Positions 50,223 through 60,419 of a stretch of 64,000 nucleotides of DNA are shown here, piece after piece. The stretch spans positions 1 through 64,000 of the forward strand of contig CADAAR010000021.1 of the NCBI GenBank assembly GCA_902785945.1, given 5' to 3'. Within the stretch, counting starts at the first letter, position 1. Each line of letters begins with the position of its first letter. A program made the position numbers and the translations under genes. The DNA comes from an uncultured Prevotellaceae bacterium (GTDB taxonomy: Bacteria; Bacteroidota; Bacteroidia; Bacteroidales; Bacteroidaceae). The notes under the pieces are model-generated. The model did no database searches, was not told the DNA's origin, and saw only the letters and a list, made by a program, of their open reading frames with translations.

Positions 50223-53106
50223 ATCGCTGTTTATTGTTGCCTGTGTGGTGCTCGGTGTGAGTTCCTGCAGCAAGTACAAGTATGAGACCGTGAAGGGGGA
50301 TCTGGCGCAGACGCGTATCTATACCCTGGAGAACGGACTGAAGGTGTATCTGAGTGTGAACAAGGAGGAACCACGTATACAGACGTATATTGCCGTGCGT
50401 ACGGGTTCGAAGAACGACCCTGCAGAGACAACAGGACTGGCCCACTATCTGGAGCACCTGATGTTTAAGGGGACCAGTCGGTTTGGTACGAATGACCCTG
50501 AGGCCGAAAAGCCACTGTTGGATGAGATTGAGAAATGTTACGAGGCCTATCGTAAGTTGACAGATCCTGAGGCCCGCAAGCAGGCTTACCACGAGATAGA
50601 CTCCATCAGTCAACTGGCCGCCAAGTATAACATTCCCAACGAGTATGACAAGTTGATGGCCGCTATCGGTGCTGAGGGATCGAATGCCTATACTTCTAAC
50701 GATGTGACCTGTTATACAGAGAACATTCCTGCCAACGAAGTGGAGAACTGGGCCAAGATCCAAAGCGACCGTTTTATGAATATGGTGATTCGTGGTTTCC
50801 ACACAGAATTAGAGGCTGTATATGAGGAGTATAACATCGGACTGAGCAGCGACCAGCGCAAGCTGTACTATACCATCAGTAAGATGTTGTGGCCCAACCA
50901 CCCTTATGGCACGCAGACCACCATCGGTACCCAGGAACACCTGAAGAACCCCTCGATCACCAATATCAAGAACTACTTCAAGAAATGGTATGTGCCCAAT
51001 AATGTGGCCATCTGTATGAGTGGTGACCTGGATCCTGACAAGACGATGGCAATCATAGAGCAGTACTTCGGTAGTTGGAAACCAGGTGACGATGTTACCC
51101 AGCCTACTTTCGATCCGTTGACGGAACTGAATCAGCCTCAGGATACCACGGTGATTGGTCAGGAGGCAGAACAGGTGTGGGTAGGATGGCGTGCGCTGCA
51201 GGCCAATACCCAGCAGGCTGATACGTTGGAACTGATGGAGAATGTGCTGAGCAATGGCAAGGCAGGTCTCTTCGACCTCGACCTGAACCAGCAGATGAAG
51301 GTGCAGCGTGCCTTCGCCACGCCAGAACTGATGCACGACCACGGAGGCTTTATCCTGATGGGTACTCCTAAGGAAGGTCAGTCGCTTGAAGAGGTGCGCA
51401 GTCTGATGCTGGCAGAGATTGACAAACTGAAGAAAGGCGACTTCCCCGACAACCTGTTGCCTAGCATCATCAATAACATGAAGCGTAACCACTATGAGCT
51501 GATGGAGAGCAACGAGGGTAGGGCAGATATGTTCGTGGATGCCTTTATCAATGAGATTGACTGGCAGCAGGAAGTGGGCAAGATCGACCGTATCTCGAAG
51601 ATTACCAAGCAGGAACTGGTAGACTTTGCCAACCGCTTCTTCACTGAGGGGTATGTCACCGTGTTTAAGAGGCAGGGCATCGACACGAATCAGAAGAAGA
51701 TAGACAAGCCGGCCATCACGCCTATCCAGGCTAACCGTGACCAGATAAGTGATTTCGTGAAGGCTGTTCAGGAGGCTAAGGTGGATCCTATCCAGCCTAA
51801 GTTCCTTGACTATCAGAAGGATCTGAAGATCAGCAAGACGGATAACGACCAGCCCCTCTACTACGTTAAGAATAATACCAACGGACTGTTTGAACTGGTG
51901 TTCCAGTACGACTTTGGCCAGAGTGCTGACCGCCGGTATGATGTGGCATCTGACTATTTCGACTATCTGGGAACCGACAAGCTTTCAGCCGCTGACGTCC
52001 GTCAGAAGTTCTATGAACTGGCTTGCGACTGCTCGGTAAGTGTGGCTGCTGAGAATATCAATGTCAGTCTGTATGGACTCAGCGAGAATATGGAGGCTGC
52101 CATTGCCCTGATGCAGGATGTGATGCAAAATGCCAAGGTGGATAAGGATGCCTATGACCAGATGGTAGGCGTGATCCTGAAGACGAGGGCTGACGTAAAG
52201 AAGAATCAGCGTAACTACTTCGAATTCCTTTATAGATATGGTGCTCAGGGCGAGCATAACGCCTATCGTGATATGATGACGGAGCAGGAACTCAAGGAAA
52301 CGGATCCTCAGGTGTTTGTGGATCTGTTGAAGGGTCTGAGCCAGTATCAGCATAAGGTGCTCTACTATGGTCCGCAGGATGAGGCTAAGGTTTCTGAGTC
52401 AGTCAGCAAGCTATTTGCCAAGGATCTGAAACCGGCCATCGAGAACAAACCTTATCTCGATCAGTTGGCAAATGAGAACGAGATATGGATTGCACCTTAC
52501 GAGGCCAAGAACATCTACATGCGCATGTACCATAACGAAGGTCGCGACTGGAATCCTGACGAGAGTGCTGTACGCGCACTGTTTAATGAGTACTTTGGCG
52601 GTGGCATGAACGGTATTGTCTTCCAGGAGATGCGTGAGACACGTGGTCTGGCTTATAATGCCTATGCCATTTACAACCGTCCGACAGTAAAGGGACGTAA
52701 GGAGTCGTTTATGACACATATCATTACCCAGAACGACAAGATGATGGACGCCGTGAACCATTTCAACGAGATTATGAACGAGATGCCTGCCAGCGAGGCT
52801 GCATTCAAGATAGCCAAGGAGGCACTGACCAAGCAGTTGGCCAGCAATCGCACTAATAAGATGGGCATTATCTGGAATTATATCGCTGCCCAGAAACTGG
52901 GCATTGACTATGATTTGAATGCCAAGATCTATGAGCAGCTGCCACAACTCACCCTTCAGGATGTGGTGGATTTCGCTAAACAGCGAATCGCCAACAAGCC
53001 TTATCGTTACATTATCCTCGGTGATGAGAAGGAGCTTGACATGAAGTCGCTCGAAAAGATAGGGCCCATCCGTAGACTTACAACTCAAGAGGTGTTTGGA
53101 TATTAA
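50212..53106 (+). CDS. M16 family zinc metallopeptidase lipoprotein
   Basis: The 964-residue protein has a lipoprotein signal (VSSC, Cys19) and two M16 halves. The inverted zinc motif HYLEH (His78, Glu81, His82) and the distal Glu region LEAVYEEYN are in the first half. The second half ends in the pitrilysin-type inactive domain with GGGMNGIVFQEMRETRGLAY. Members degrade peptides in the periplasm or at the outer membrane. It overlaps the preceding gene by 11 bp and precedes fumarase by 16 bp. Confidence 0.92.
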   Translation: MKIKSLFIVACVVLGVSSCSKYKYETVKGDLAQTRIYTLENGLKVYLSVNKEEPRIQTYIAVRTGSKNDPAETTGLAHYLEHLMFKGTSRFGTNDPEAEKPLLDEIEKCYEAYRKLTDPEARKQAYHEIDSISQLAAKYNIPNEYDKLMAAIGAEGSNAYTSNDVTCYTENIPANEVENWAKIQSDRFMNMVIRGFHTELEAVYEEYNIGLSSDQRKLYYTISKMLWPNHPYGTQTTIGTQEHLKNPSITNIKNYFKKWYVPNNVAICMSGDLDPDKTMAIIEQYFGSWKPGDDVTQPTFDPLTELNQPQDTTVIGQEAEQVWVGWRALQANTQQADTLELMENVLSNGKAGLFDLDLNQQMKVQRAFATPELMHDHGGFILMGTPKEGQSLEEVRSLMLAEIDKLKKGDFPDNLLPSIINNMKRNHYELMESNEGRADMFVDAFINEIDWQQEVGKIDRISKITKQELVDFANRFFTEGYVTVFKRQGIDTNQKKIDKPAITPIQANRDQISDFVKAVQEAKVDPIQPKFLDYQKDLKISKTDNDQPLYYVKNNTNGLFELVFQYDFGQSADRRYDVASDYFDYLGTDKLSAADVRQKFYELACDCSVSVAAENINVSLYGLSENMEAAIALMQDVMQNAKVDKDAYDQMVGVILKTRADVKKNQRNYFEFLYRYGAQGEHNAYRDMMTEQELKETDPQVFVDLLKGLSQYQHKVLYYGPQDEAKVSESVSKLFAKDLKPAIENKPYLDQLANENEIWIAPYEAKNIYMRMYHNEGRDWNPDESAVRALFNEYFGGGMNGIVFQEMRETRGLAYNAYAIYNRPTVKGRKESFMTHIITQNDKMMDAVNHFNEIMNEMPASEAAFKIAKEALTKQLASNRTNKMGIIWNYIAAQKLGIDYDLNAKIYEQLPQLTLQDVVDFAKQRIANKPYRYIILGDEKELDMKSLEKIGPIRRLTTQEVFGY

Positions 53107-53122
53107 CTAAATAAATACAAAT

Positions 53123-54769
53123 ATGGCAAAGAATGTAGAATTCAAGTACGCCCCGATGTTTCAGGTGGGCGAGGACAAGACGGAGTATCGTCTGTTGTCG
53201 AAAGAAGGCGTGACAACCGCCGAGTTTGAAGGAAAGCAAATCGTTAAGGTCTCAAAGGAGGCCCTGACGCTCTTGGCCCAGCAGGCCTTCCACGATGTGG
53301 AATTCATGTTGCGTCGTGAACATAACCTCCAGGTGGCAAAGATCCTGAATGATCCTGAGGCCTCAGAAAATGATAAGTATGTGGCCCTGCAGTTCCTGCG
53401 CAATGCCGAGGTGGCTGCCCGTGGCATCCTGCCGTTCTGTCAGGACACGGGTACGGCTATTATCCACGGTGAGAAGGGACAGCAGATATGGACCGGTTTC
53501 GAGGATGAGGAAGCCCTGAGTCTGGGTGTGTTCAACACCTTCACACAGGACAACCTGCGCTACTCGCAGAATGCGCCGCTGAACATGTACGACGAGGTGA
53601 ACACCCGTTGCAACCTCCCCGCACAGATTGACATCGAGGCTACCGAGGGTGCTGAGTATAAGTTCGTGATGGTTGCCAAGGGTGGTGGCTCGGCCAACAA
53701 AACCTACTTCTATCCTATGACCAAGGCCACTATCCAAAACGAGGGTACACTCATCCCATTCCTGGTAGAGAAGATGAAGAGTCTGGGTACAGCTGCTTGT
53801 CCTCCATACCACATTGCATTTGTGATTGGTGGTACATCAGCTGAGAAGAACCTGCTGACCGTGAAGTTGGCTAGCATCAAGTTCTACGACGGTCTGCCCA
53901 CCACGGGTGATGAGACCGGTCGTGCCTTCCGTGATGTCGATCTCGAGGAGAAGCTCCTCAAGGAGGCTCATAAGATTGGTCTCGGTGCTCAGTTTGGCGG
54001 TAAGTATCTGGCTCACGATATCCGCGTGATCCGTCTGCCGCGTCATGGTGCCAGCTGTCCTATCGGTATGGGTGTCAGCTGCTCTGCCGACCGTAATATC
54101 AAGGCGAAGATCAATGCCGATGGTATCTGGTTGGAGAAGATGGACTCGAACCCCTCTGAGCTGATTCCTGCTGAGTATGCCAAGGCCGGTGAGGGTGCCA
54201 ACACCATTACCATCGACCTGGGTGAGGGTATCGATGCCGTCCGCAAGGAACTGTCGAAGTATCCCGTCTCTACCCGTGTCAACCTGAAGGGCACCATCAT
54301 CGTGGCCCGTGACATCGCTCACGCCAAGCTGAAGGCCCGTCTCGATGCCGGCGAGGGATTGCCCGACTACTTCAAGAAATATCCTGTGCTCTATGCCGGA
54401 CCTGCCAAGACACCAGAGGGTTATCCCTGTGGTTCGATGGGTCCCACCACGGCCAACCGTATGGATCCTTACGTGGATGAGTTCCAGGCCAATGGTGCTT
54501 CACTCGTGATGATTGCCAAGGGCAACCGTAGCGACGTGGTGACAGAGGCTTGTAAGAAGTATGGTGGTTTCTATCTGGGTAGCATCGGTGGTGTGGCTGC
54601 TGTGCTCTCACAGAGCTCGATCAAGAGCATCGAGTGCGTTGAGTATCCTGAGCTCGGCATGGAGGCTGTCTGGAAGATCGACGTCGAAGACTTCCCCGCC
54701 TTCATCCTCGTGGATGACAAGGGTAATGACTTCTTCAAGACGCTGAAACCTTGGTGCCCGAGTGAATAG
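53123..54769 (+). CDS. Class I fumarate hydratase
   Basis: The 548-residue [4Fe-4S] enzyme interconverts fumarate and malate, central to fumarate respiration and succinate production in Prevotella-type metabolism. The two domains are fused as in E. coli FumA/FumB: the alpha part with cluster-region [11 protein letters not shown] (about 108) and [12 protein letters not shown], and the beta part with [14 protein letters not shown]. The last residues and TAG stop lie in a GTGAATA-type repeat. Confidence 0.93.
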   Translation: MAKNVEFKYAPMFQVGEDKTEYRLLSKEGVTTAEFEGKQIVKVSKEALTLLAQQAFHDVEFMLRREHNLQVAKILNDPEASENDKYVALQFLRNAEVAARGILPFCQDTGTAIIHGEKGQQIWTGFEDEEALSLGVFNTFTQDNLRYSQNAPLNMYDEVNTRCNLPAQIDIEATEGAEYKFVMVAKGGGSANKTYFYPMTKATIQNEGTLIPFLVEKMKSLGTAACPPYHIAFVIGGTSAEKNLLTVKLASIKFYDGLPTTGDETGRAFRDVDLEEKLLKEAHKIGLGAQFGGKYLAHDIRVIRLPRHGASCPIGMGVSCSADRNIKAKINADGIWLEKMDSNPSELIPAEYAKAGEGANTITIDLGEGIDAVRKELSKYPVSTRVNLKGTIIVARDIAHAKLKARLDAGEGLPDYFKKYPVLYAGPAKTPEGYPCGSMGPTTANRMDPYVDEFQANGASLVMIAKGNRSDVVTEACKKYGGFYLGSIGGVAAVLSQSSIKSIECVEYPELGMEAVWKIDVEDFPAFILVDDKGNDFFKTLKPWCPSE

Positions 54770-54788
54770 TTAATAGTGAATAGTGAAA
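54761..54788. repeat. GTGAATA-type tandem repeat joining fumarase and M6 peptidase genes
   Basis: AGTGAATAGTTAATAGTGAA plus TAGTGAAAGG. It contains the fumarase TAG stop (54767-54769) and the in-frame GTG that starts the next gene (54776). Confidence 0.7.
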
Positions 54789-56275
54789 GGTCTGCTATCG
54801 CATTGATTCTGCTGCTGCTTGTCACATTGACGGCAGCAGCAGAGGATATTATACGTCCTATGGGGTGCAGACGAGGGACACCGCGTCAGGTGACGGCTAC
54901 TAGTCGTGCCCAGCATCCTGAATACCATTGTGGCGGTGACTTCTATATAGGCACTCGTCATCAGCTTGTGGTACTTGCTTCGTTCAAGGACTATCAGTTC
55001 AGGGGTGATGAGGCTGCTACGATGGCGGAGTGGGATAAGATTTTCAACACCGAGTATCTCTCGGAACCGCCGTTCTACGGTTCTGTACATGACTATTTCT
55101 ATGATCAGAGTTATGGTCAGTTTGATGTAGTCTTCGACCTGCAATATGTCGAGGTTGATTCCTGTAGGAAATACCGCAGTACGGCTTCTGAAGATGAGAA
55201 CTCCCAATACCTGGTAGAAGATGCCCTCGATGTGCTGTTGACACGCGACATCGACTGGAGCCTTTACGACTGGAATGGTGACGGCTATATCAACCAACTG
55301 CTCTTCGTCTATGCAGGTTTGGGCATGAATGACGGTGGTGGTGAAAATTCCATCTGGCCCCATCAGTGGCGACTCAGTGAGCATCTTGACCTGACGACGG
55401 CAGATCCCAAAGATCACCGCGATGCCCGTTCGTTTGAGAAGGATGGCGAGACCTATATCGTCGATGTCTATTGTGCCGTGCAGGAGAAGGCCACTGGAAT
55501 TAACACGAGCACGTTTGGCACCATCTGTCATGAGTACACCCATTGTTTCGGATTCCCTGATTTCTATGAGTACCAAACGAAGTATGTGGGCAGCTGGGAT
55601 CTGATGGACTATGGCAATATGAACGACAAGGGTTATTGTCCTGCTGGCTATTCTGCCCATGAGCGTTGGCTGATGGGATGGCTTGAACCCATCGAATTGA
55701 AAGAACCTGTGACGATTACAGGTATTCCTGCCCTCAGCGAGGAGGGAAAGGCCTATTTGATCCGCAATGACGATTATCCCAGCGAATACTACATTGTTGA
55801 GAATCGTCAACCTACAGGGTTTGATGCAAAGCTGCCTGGTTCTGGCGTGATTGTCTTCCATATCGATTACGATGAGTCATTATGGGCGTCGTATGATCTA
55901 AATGCCATTGTTAATAGCAACACTAAGCGGCATTATGTCATCATTCCGGCTAACGATTCCTATAAAGAGTCAGGCTGGGCTTATCCCTATTATGACAACG
56001 ATTGTCTGACGGATACCTCTGAGCCTGCTGCACAATTGTGGCACGAGCGTTCTGATGGCACCAAGTTGATGTCGAAACCCCTGTTCAACATTACTGTCGA
56101 CAGTGAGGGCTTGGCCTCCTTCGACTTTATGGATGATGCCTCAGCGATACATCATGTGGAGCGCCCCTCTGCTGTTTCTCAGAAATGGTATGATTTGCTG
56201 GGTCGTCAGTTGTCTGACCGTCCTCAGAAGAAGGGCATTTATATCGTTGAGGGTCGTAAGGTCGTTGTCAAATGA
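54776..56275 (+). CDS. M6-type secreted metallopeptidase with type-9-like C-terminal tail
   Basis: The 499-residue protein has a hydrophobic signal segment (about 5-22), an M6/immune-inhibitor-A-like catalytic domain with zinc motif HEYTHCFGFPD (His252, Glu253, His256), WDLMDYG as the Met-turn-like region, and a C-terminal YDLLGRQ...KKGIYIVEGRKV-V-K segment. That segment resembles the type A sorting domain of the type 9 secretion system. No ATG is available upstream of the signal; the only candidate is GTG at 54776 inside the repeat. The stop overlaps the next gene by 4 bp (ATGA). Confidence 0.8.
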   Translation: MNSERSAIALILLLLVTLTAAAEDIIRPMGCRRGTPRQVTATSRAQHPEYHCGGDFYIGTRHQLVVLASFKDYQFRGDEAATMAEWDKIFNTEYLSEPPFYGSVHDYFYDQSYGQFDVVFDLQYVEVDSCRKYRSTASEDENSQYLVEDALDVLLTRDIDWSLYDWNGDGYINQLLFVYAGLGMNDGGGENSIWPHQWRLSEHLDLTTADPKDHRDARSFEKDGETYIVDVYCAVQEKATGINTSTFGTICHEYTHCFGFPDFYEYQTKYVGSWDLMDYGNMNDKGYCPAGYSAHERWLMGWLEPIELKEPVTITGIPALSEEGKAYLIRNDDYPSEYYIVENRQPTGFDAKLPGSGVIVFHIDYDESLWASYDLNAIVNSNTKRHYVIIPANDSYKESGWAYPYYDNDCLTDTSEPAAQLWHERSDGTKLMSKPLFNITVDSEGLASFDFMDDASAIHHVERPSAVSQKWYDLLGRQLSDRPQKKGIYIVEGRKVVVK

Positions 56276-57774
56276 GAAAATGGTTCATCCTCCTCGTGTT
56301 TAGTGCCATAGTGCCTTCTGTCTTTGCAGGAGGCTACATCACCCATCGGATGCGTGATGGCTCAGTGCTCACCTTTGAACGTCATCAGGAGACGAGTCCT
56401 GTTGGGGAGGTGCCTGAAGCACCTTGGGACGACCATAAGACTTATCGCATACCGGTGGTCCTGTTTTCTTTTGCTGATTGTGATTTCAGTTGGGATGATC
56501 CCAGGGAGTTCTATGACCGGATGTTCAATGAGCAGGGTTATAACCTCGGCGTGGGTCCTGGTTGTGTGGCAGACTATTTCCGGGCGCAGTCGAATGGGCT
56601 TTTCAATGTACAGTTTGATATCATTGGCCCTGTCAAGTTGTCGACGAAGCAGAAGTCTTCTAATAATAGTGAGAATAAAGGTGGATCACAGATCTATGCT
56701 GCTGTGAAGGCCGCTGACGAACTGGTGGATTTCTCCGTCTACGATTGGGATGGTAAAGGTTCGGTCCATGCCGTCATATTAATCTATGCCGGCTATGGCG
56801 GCAACGAGAGTAAGGACATTGTTAAAGGATGTATCTGGCCAAATACGGGCAATTCGTTTGCGAAAGTTGATGGCGTCTCTGTGAGGTATTATTCGGCTAG
56901 TAATGAACTGTGGTCAAACAACCAATCCGCTGGTATCGGTACCATCATCCATGAATATTGCCATACCTTCGGTATCCCAGACCTCTATCCCACTGCGGGC
57001 GAAGAGTACTCTGTGGTCGACGAATGGGACTTGATGGATGGTGGTAACTATTCCGGCGATGGCTGGTGTCCCGTCAATCTTTCCTGTCATGAAAGGGAAC
57101 TGTTGAATTGGCAGACACCTGTCGACCTCACCACCTCCAGAGATGTCACCGATATGCCAGCGTTCGATCAGAGCGGTCTTGCCTATCGCATCGTTAACGA
57201 TGCCTACTCTGATGAGTTTTACCTTCTGGAGAACCGTCAGCAAGTGGGGTGGGACCTGATGCTCCCCGGGCATGGACTGGTGGTGGCGCATGTAGACTAC
57301 AATTATACTGCCTGGATCGGGAATGATGTCAATAGCGTCCTCAATCACCATCGTTATGATCTTTTCCATGCCGATGGTCTTGACTTCAACTATTACCAAG
57401 GCATCTATGGAAAGAAAAATAGGTATAACGAGGATGGTCGCAGCATTCGTTTGCAATATACGGCCTATCCCTATACCGACAGTTTGGGGGTGGTTCATGA
57501 TGCCCTCACTGATACCACCACACCGGCGGCTGCCTTATATCATGCCCGTAGCGATGGCAGCCTCTTCATGGGTAAGCCCATCACGCAGATTCGGGAGAAC
57601 AATGGTCTGATTAGTTTTCACTTTTCTGATAGCCCTGATGCCATCACTACTGTTTCTCCTGAGGCCATCCCCGTGGCCATTTACGATCTTCAGGGGCACT
57701 TGGTTACGACCCCCTCGCGAGGCATCTATATCGTCAGATACTCCGACGGCACCATAAAAAAGGTGTTCCGCTAA
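56272..57774 (+). CDS. M6-type secreted metallopeptidase, paralogue of preceding gene
   Basis: The 500-residue protein has a signal peptide (1-20, SVFAG), an M6-like domain with [11 protein letters not shown] (His227, Glu228, His231) and WDLMDGG, and a C-terminal [20 protein letters not shown] tail of the type-9 style. It is a tandem copy of the upstream gene by motif order. Its stop overlaps the stop of convergent clpB by 4 bp. Confidence 0.85.
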   Translation: MRKWFILLVFSAIVPSVFAGGYITHRMRDGSVLTFERHQETSPVGEVPEAPWDDHKTYRIPVVLFSFADCDFSWDDPREFYDRMFNEQGYNLGVGPGCVADYFRAQSNGLFNVQFDIIGPVKLSTKQKSSNNSENKGGSQIYAAVKAADELVDFSVYDWDGKGSVHAVILIYAGYGGNESKDIVKGCIWPNTGNSFAKVDGVSVRYYSASNELWSNNQSAGIGTIIHEYCHTFGIPDLYPTAGEEYSVVDEWDLMDGGNYSGDGWCPVNLSCHERELLNWQTPVDLTTSRDVTDMPAFDQSGLAYRIVNDAYSDEFYLLENRQQVGWDLMLPGHGLVVAHVDYNYTAWIGNDVNSVLNHHRYDLFHADGLDFNYYQGIYGKKNRYNEDGRSIRLQYTAYPYTDSLGVVHDALTDTTTPAAALYHARSDGSLFMGKPITQIRENNGLISFHFSDSPDAITTVSPEAIPVAIYDLQGHLVTTPSRGIYIVRYSDGTIKKVFR

Positions 57775-60278
57775 TTGCGGAACACCAATCCTTCTCCAAA
57801 CTCATCAATGATGATCGGTTTGTCACGGTCGACCTCATCGGCGAGTAGTTTCTTCGAGAGATCATTGAGTACATACTGCTGAATGGCGCGCTTCACGGGG
57901 CGTGCTCCGAAGTCGGGATCGTAGCCTTCCTCTGCGAGGTAAGCAATAGCCTGAGGTGTGCACTCGAGACGGATACCCTGTGGCTCCAGCATATCCGTTA
58001 CCTTCTTCATCTGCAGACGAACCACATCGGCAATCTGTTCCTTCGTGAGCGGCGTGAAGGTGATGATCTCGTCGATACGGTTGAGGAACTCTGGTCGCAT
58101 TGTGCTACGCAGTTGCTCCCGCGTGGCATTCGAGGTCATGATAATGATGGTGTTCTTGAAGTTGGCGGTACGACCCTTGTTGTCCGTCAGTCGTCCATCA
58201 TCCAAGACCTGCAACAGAATGTTGAATACATCTGGATGGGCCTTCTCGATCTCGTCGAAGAGCACCACGCTATACGGCTTTCTGCGCACAGCCTCTGTCA
58301 GCTGACCACCCTCATCGTAGCCTACGTATCCCGGAGGCGCACCAATCAGACGGGAGACACTGTACTTTTCCTGATACTCACTCATATCGATACGCGTCAT
58401 CATCGTCTCGTCGTTGAAGAGGTAGTCGGCGAGGGTCTTGGCGAGTTCCGTCTTACCGACACCCGTGGTACCGAGGAAGATGAACGAGGCAATCGGTCGT
58501 TTGGGATCCTGCAGACCAGCACGCGAGCGGCGTACGGCATCAGAGACAGCCGTGATGGCCTCGTCCTGACCAATCACACGCTTATGCAGTTCCTCCTCCA
58601 GATGTAGCAGCTTCTCGCGTTCGCTCTGCATCATACGTGTGACGGGGATGCCTGTCCAGCGGGAGACGACTTCTGCGATATCATCAGCCGTCACCTCCTC
58701 GCGCACCAGCGAGTCGCCATTCTGGGCTGTTGCCAGTTGCTGTTGGATGGCCTTGATATCATCTTCCAGGGCCTTTAGCTTTGAGTAGCGTATCTCCGCC
58801 ACCTTACCATAGTCGCCCTCGCGCTCTGCACGGTCGGCCTCCAGCTTCAGGTTCTCCATTTCCTGCTTGTCCTGTTGGATTTTGTTGATGAGCTGGCGCT
58901 CACCTTCCCACTTAGCACGGAACTGGGTTTCCTGTTCGCGCAGCTCGGCAATGTCCTTATCCAATTGCGCAATCTTGAGCTCATCGCCCTCGCGCTTAAT
59001 GGCCTCACGTTCGATTTCGAGCTGGGCCAAGCGACGCGTGATTTCATCGAGCTCTTCAGGGACACTGTCACGCTCCATTCTTAATTTTGCGGCTGCTTCG
59101 TCCATCAGGTCGATGGCCTTATCAGGAAGGAATCGTTCGCTGATATAACGCTCAGAGAGTTGTACGGCGGCGATACAGGCATCATCCTGGATACGTACCT
59201 TGTGATGGTTTTCGTAGCGCTCTTTCAAGCCTCGCAGGATAGAGATGGCTGAGAGCTCATCCGGCTCATCTACCATCACTGTCTGGAATCGGCGTTCGAG
59301 GGCCTTGTCCTTCTCGAAGTACTTCTGGTATTCATTAAGTGTGGTGGCGCCGATAGCCCTGAGTTCGCCACGCGCCAGCGCAGGTTTCAGGATGTTAGCA
59401 GCATCCATTGCCCCCTCACCACCGCCAGCACCCACGAGGGTGTGGATCTCATCGATGAAGAGGATGATGCGCCCCTCAGCCTTCGTCACCTCGTTGATGA
59501 CGCTTTTCAGACGCTCCTCAAACTCACCCTTATACTTCGCACCGGCCACCAGTGCACCCATATCGAGCGAGTAGAGCTGCTTGTCCTTCAGGTTCTCTGG
59601 TACGTCGCCACGCACGATACGTCCTGCCAGACCCTCAACGATAGCGGTCTTACCTGTACCAGGTTCACCAATCAAAATCGGGTTGTTCTTTGTTCGACGA
59701 CTCAGAATCTGCAACAGCCTTCTGATCTCATCATCACGACCAATCACTGGGTCGAGCTTACCCTTGCGTGCGAGGTCTACGAGATTCTTGGCATACTTTT
59801 CGAGGCTCTGATAGTTTTCATCGGCGGATTGCGATTGCACTTTCTGTCCTTGGCGCAGTTCCTGAATGGCCTTCAGCATGTCCTTCTCCGTACAGCCTGC
59901 ATCCTTCATGATTCTCGAGGCTGTCGAGTTTACGTTCAGTAACGCCAGCAATATCGGTTCCACGCTTACAAACTCGTCGCCCATCTTCTGCGATTGCTCC
60001 TGGGCACGCACGAGTACATTGTTACTATCATTCGAGAGATACGGTTGTCCGCCCTGTACCTTCGGCAGATGCTTGATTTCGCTGTCCACAAGCATGTCTA
60101 TCTGTTGGGCGTTCACACCGAGTTTCTGGAAGATGAAGTTCGTTACGTCCTTCGCCTTCTCCAATATACCCTTGAGTATATGTACAGGTTCTATGACCTG
60201 CTGACCGTTCAACTGTGCAGTGTTAACTGCCTGTTGAATGGCCTCCTGTGCTTTGATTGTAAATTTGTCTAATGTCAT
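57771..60278 (-). CDS. clpB: Disaggregase ClpB
   Basis: The 835-residue AAA+ chaperone threads aggregated proteins with DnaK. It has the two N-terminal Clp repeats, nucleotide-binding domain 1 with GEPGTGKTA (about 200), the coiled-coil middle domain (about 400-520) and nucleotide-binding domain 2 with GTTGVGKTE (about 600). It is slightly shorter than E. coli ClpB (857). The tail ends [11 protein letters not shown] saw no consensus housekeeping promoter in front of it. Confidence 0.96.
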   Translation of the reverse strand: MTLDKFTIKAQEAIQQAVNTAQLNGQQVIEPVHILKGILEKAKDVTNFIFQKLGVNAQQIDMLVDSEIKHLPKVQGGQPYLSNDSNNVLVRAQEQSQKMGDEFVSVEPILLALLNVNSTASRIMKDAGCTEKDMLKAIQELRQGQKVQSQSADENYQSLEKYAKNLVDLARKGKLDPVIGRDDEIRRLLQILSRRTKNNPILIGEPGTGKTAIVEGLAGRIVRGDVPENLKDKQLYSLDMGALVAGAKYKGEFEERLKSVINEVTKAEGRIILFIDEIHTLVGAGGGEGAMDAANILKPALARGELRAIGATTLNEYQKYFEKDKALERRFQTVMVDEPDELSAISILRGLKERYENHHKVRIQDDACIAAVQLSERYISERFLPDKAIDLMDEAAAKLRMERDSVPEELDEITRRLAQLEIEREAIKREGDELKIAQLDKDIAELREQETQFRAKWEGERQLINKIQQDKQEMENLKLEADRAEREGDYGKVAEIRYSKLKALEDDIKAIQQQLATAQNGDSLVREEVTADDIAEVVSRWTGIPVTRMMQSEREKLLHLEEELHKRVIGQDEAITAVSDAVRRSRAGLQDPKRPIASFIFLGTTGVGKTELAKTLADYLFNDETMMTRIDMSEYQEKYSVSRLIGAPPGYVGYDEGGQLTEAVRRKPYSVVLFDEIEKAHPDVFNILLQVLDDGRLTDNKGRTANFKNTIIIMTSNATREQLRSTMRPEFLNRIDEIITFTPLTKEQIADVVRLQMKKVTDMLEPQGIRLECTPQAIAYLAEEGYDPDFGARPVKRAIQQYVLNDLSKKLLADEVDRDKPIIIDEFGEGLVFRN

Positions 60279-60383
60279 AATTTTGTCCTCCTATGTTTTG
60301 ATAAAAAAGCAACAAAGCCTGTGCCGAATAGAATAAACTGACATAAAGACAGATGTTTGTGTCGTTTTGTCAGTGGTTGAAGC

Positions 60384-60414
60384 ATTGTGGTTTGTGAAAT
60401 TTTTACTACCTTTG
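60384..60414 (+). promoter_or_regulatory. Promoter of patatin-barrel gene
   Basis: ATTG (60384-60387), 19 bp, TACCTTTG (60407-60414). The box ends 5 nt before the ATG at 60420, so the transcript would be leaderless or nearly so. Confidence 0.65.
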
Positions 60415-60419
60415 CAGCG

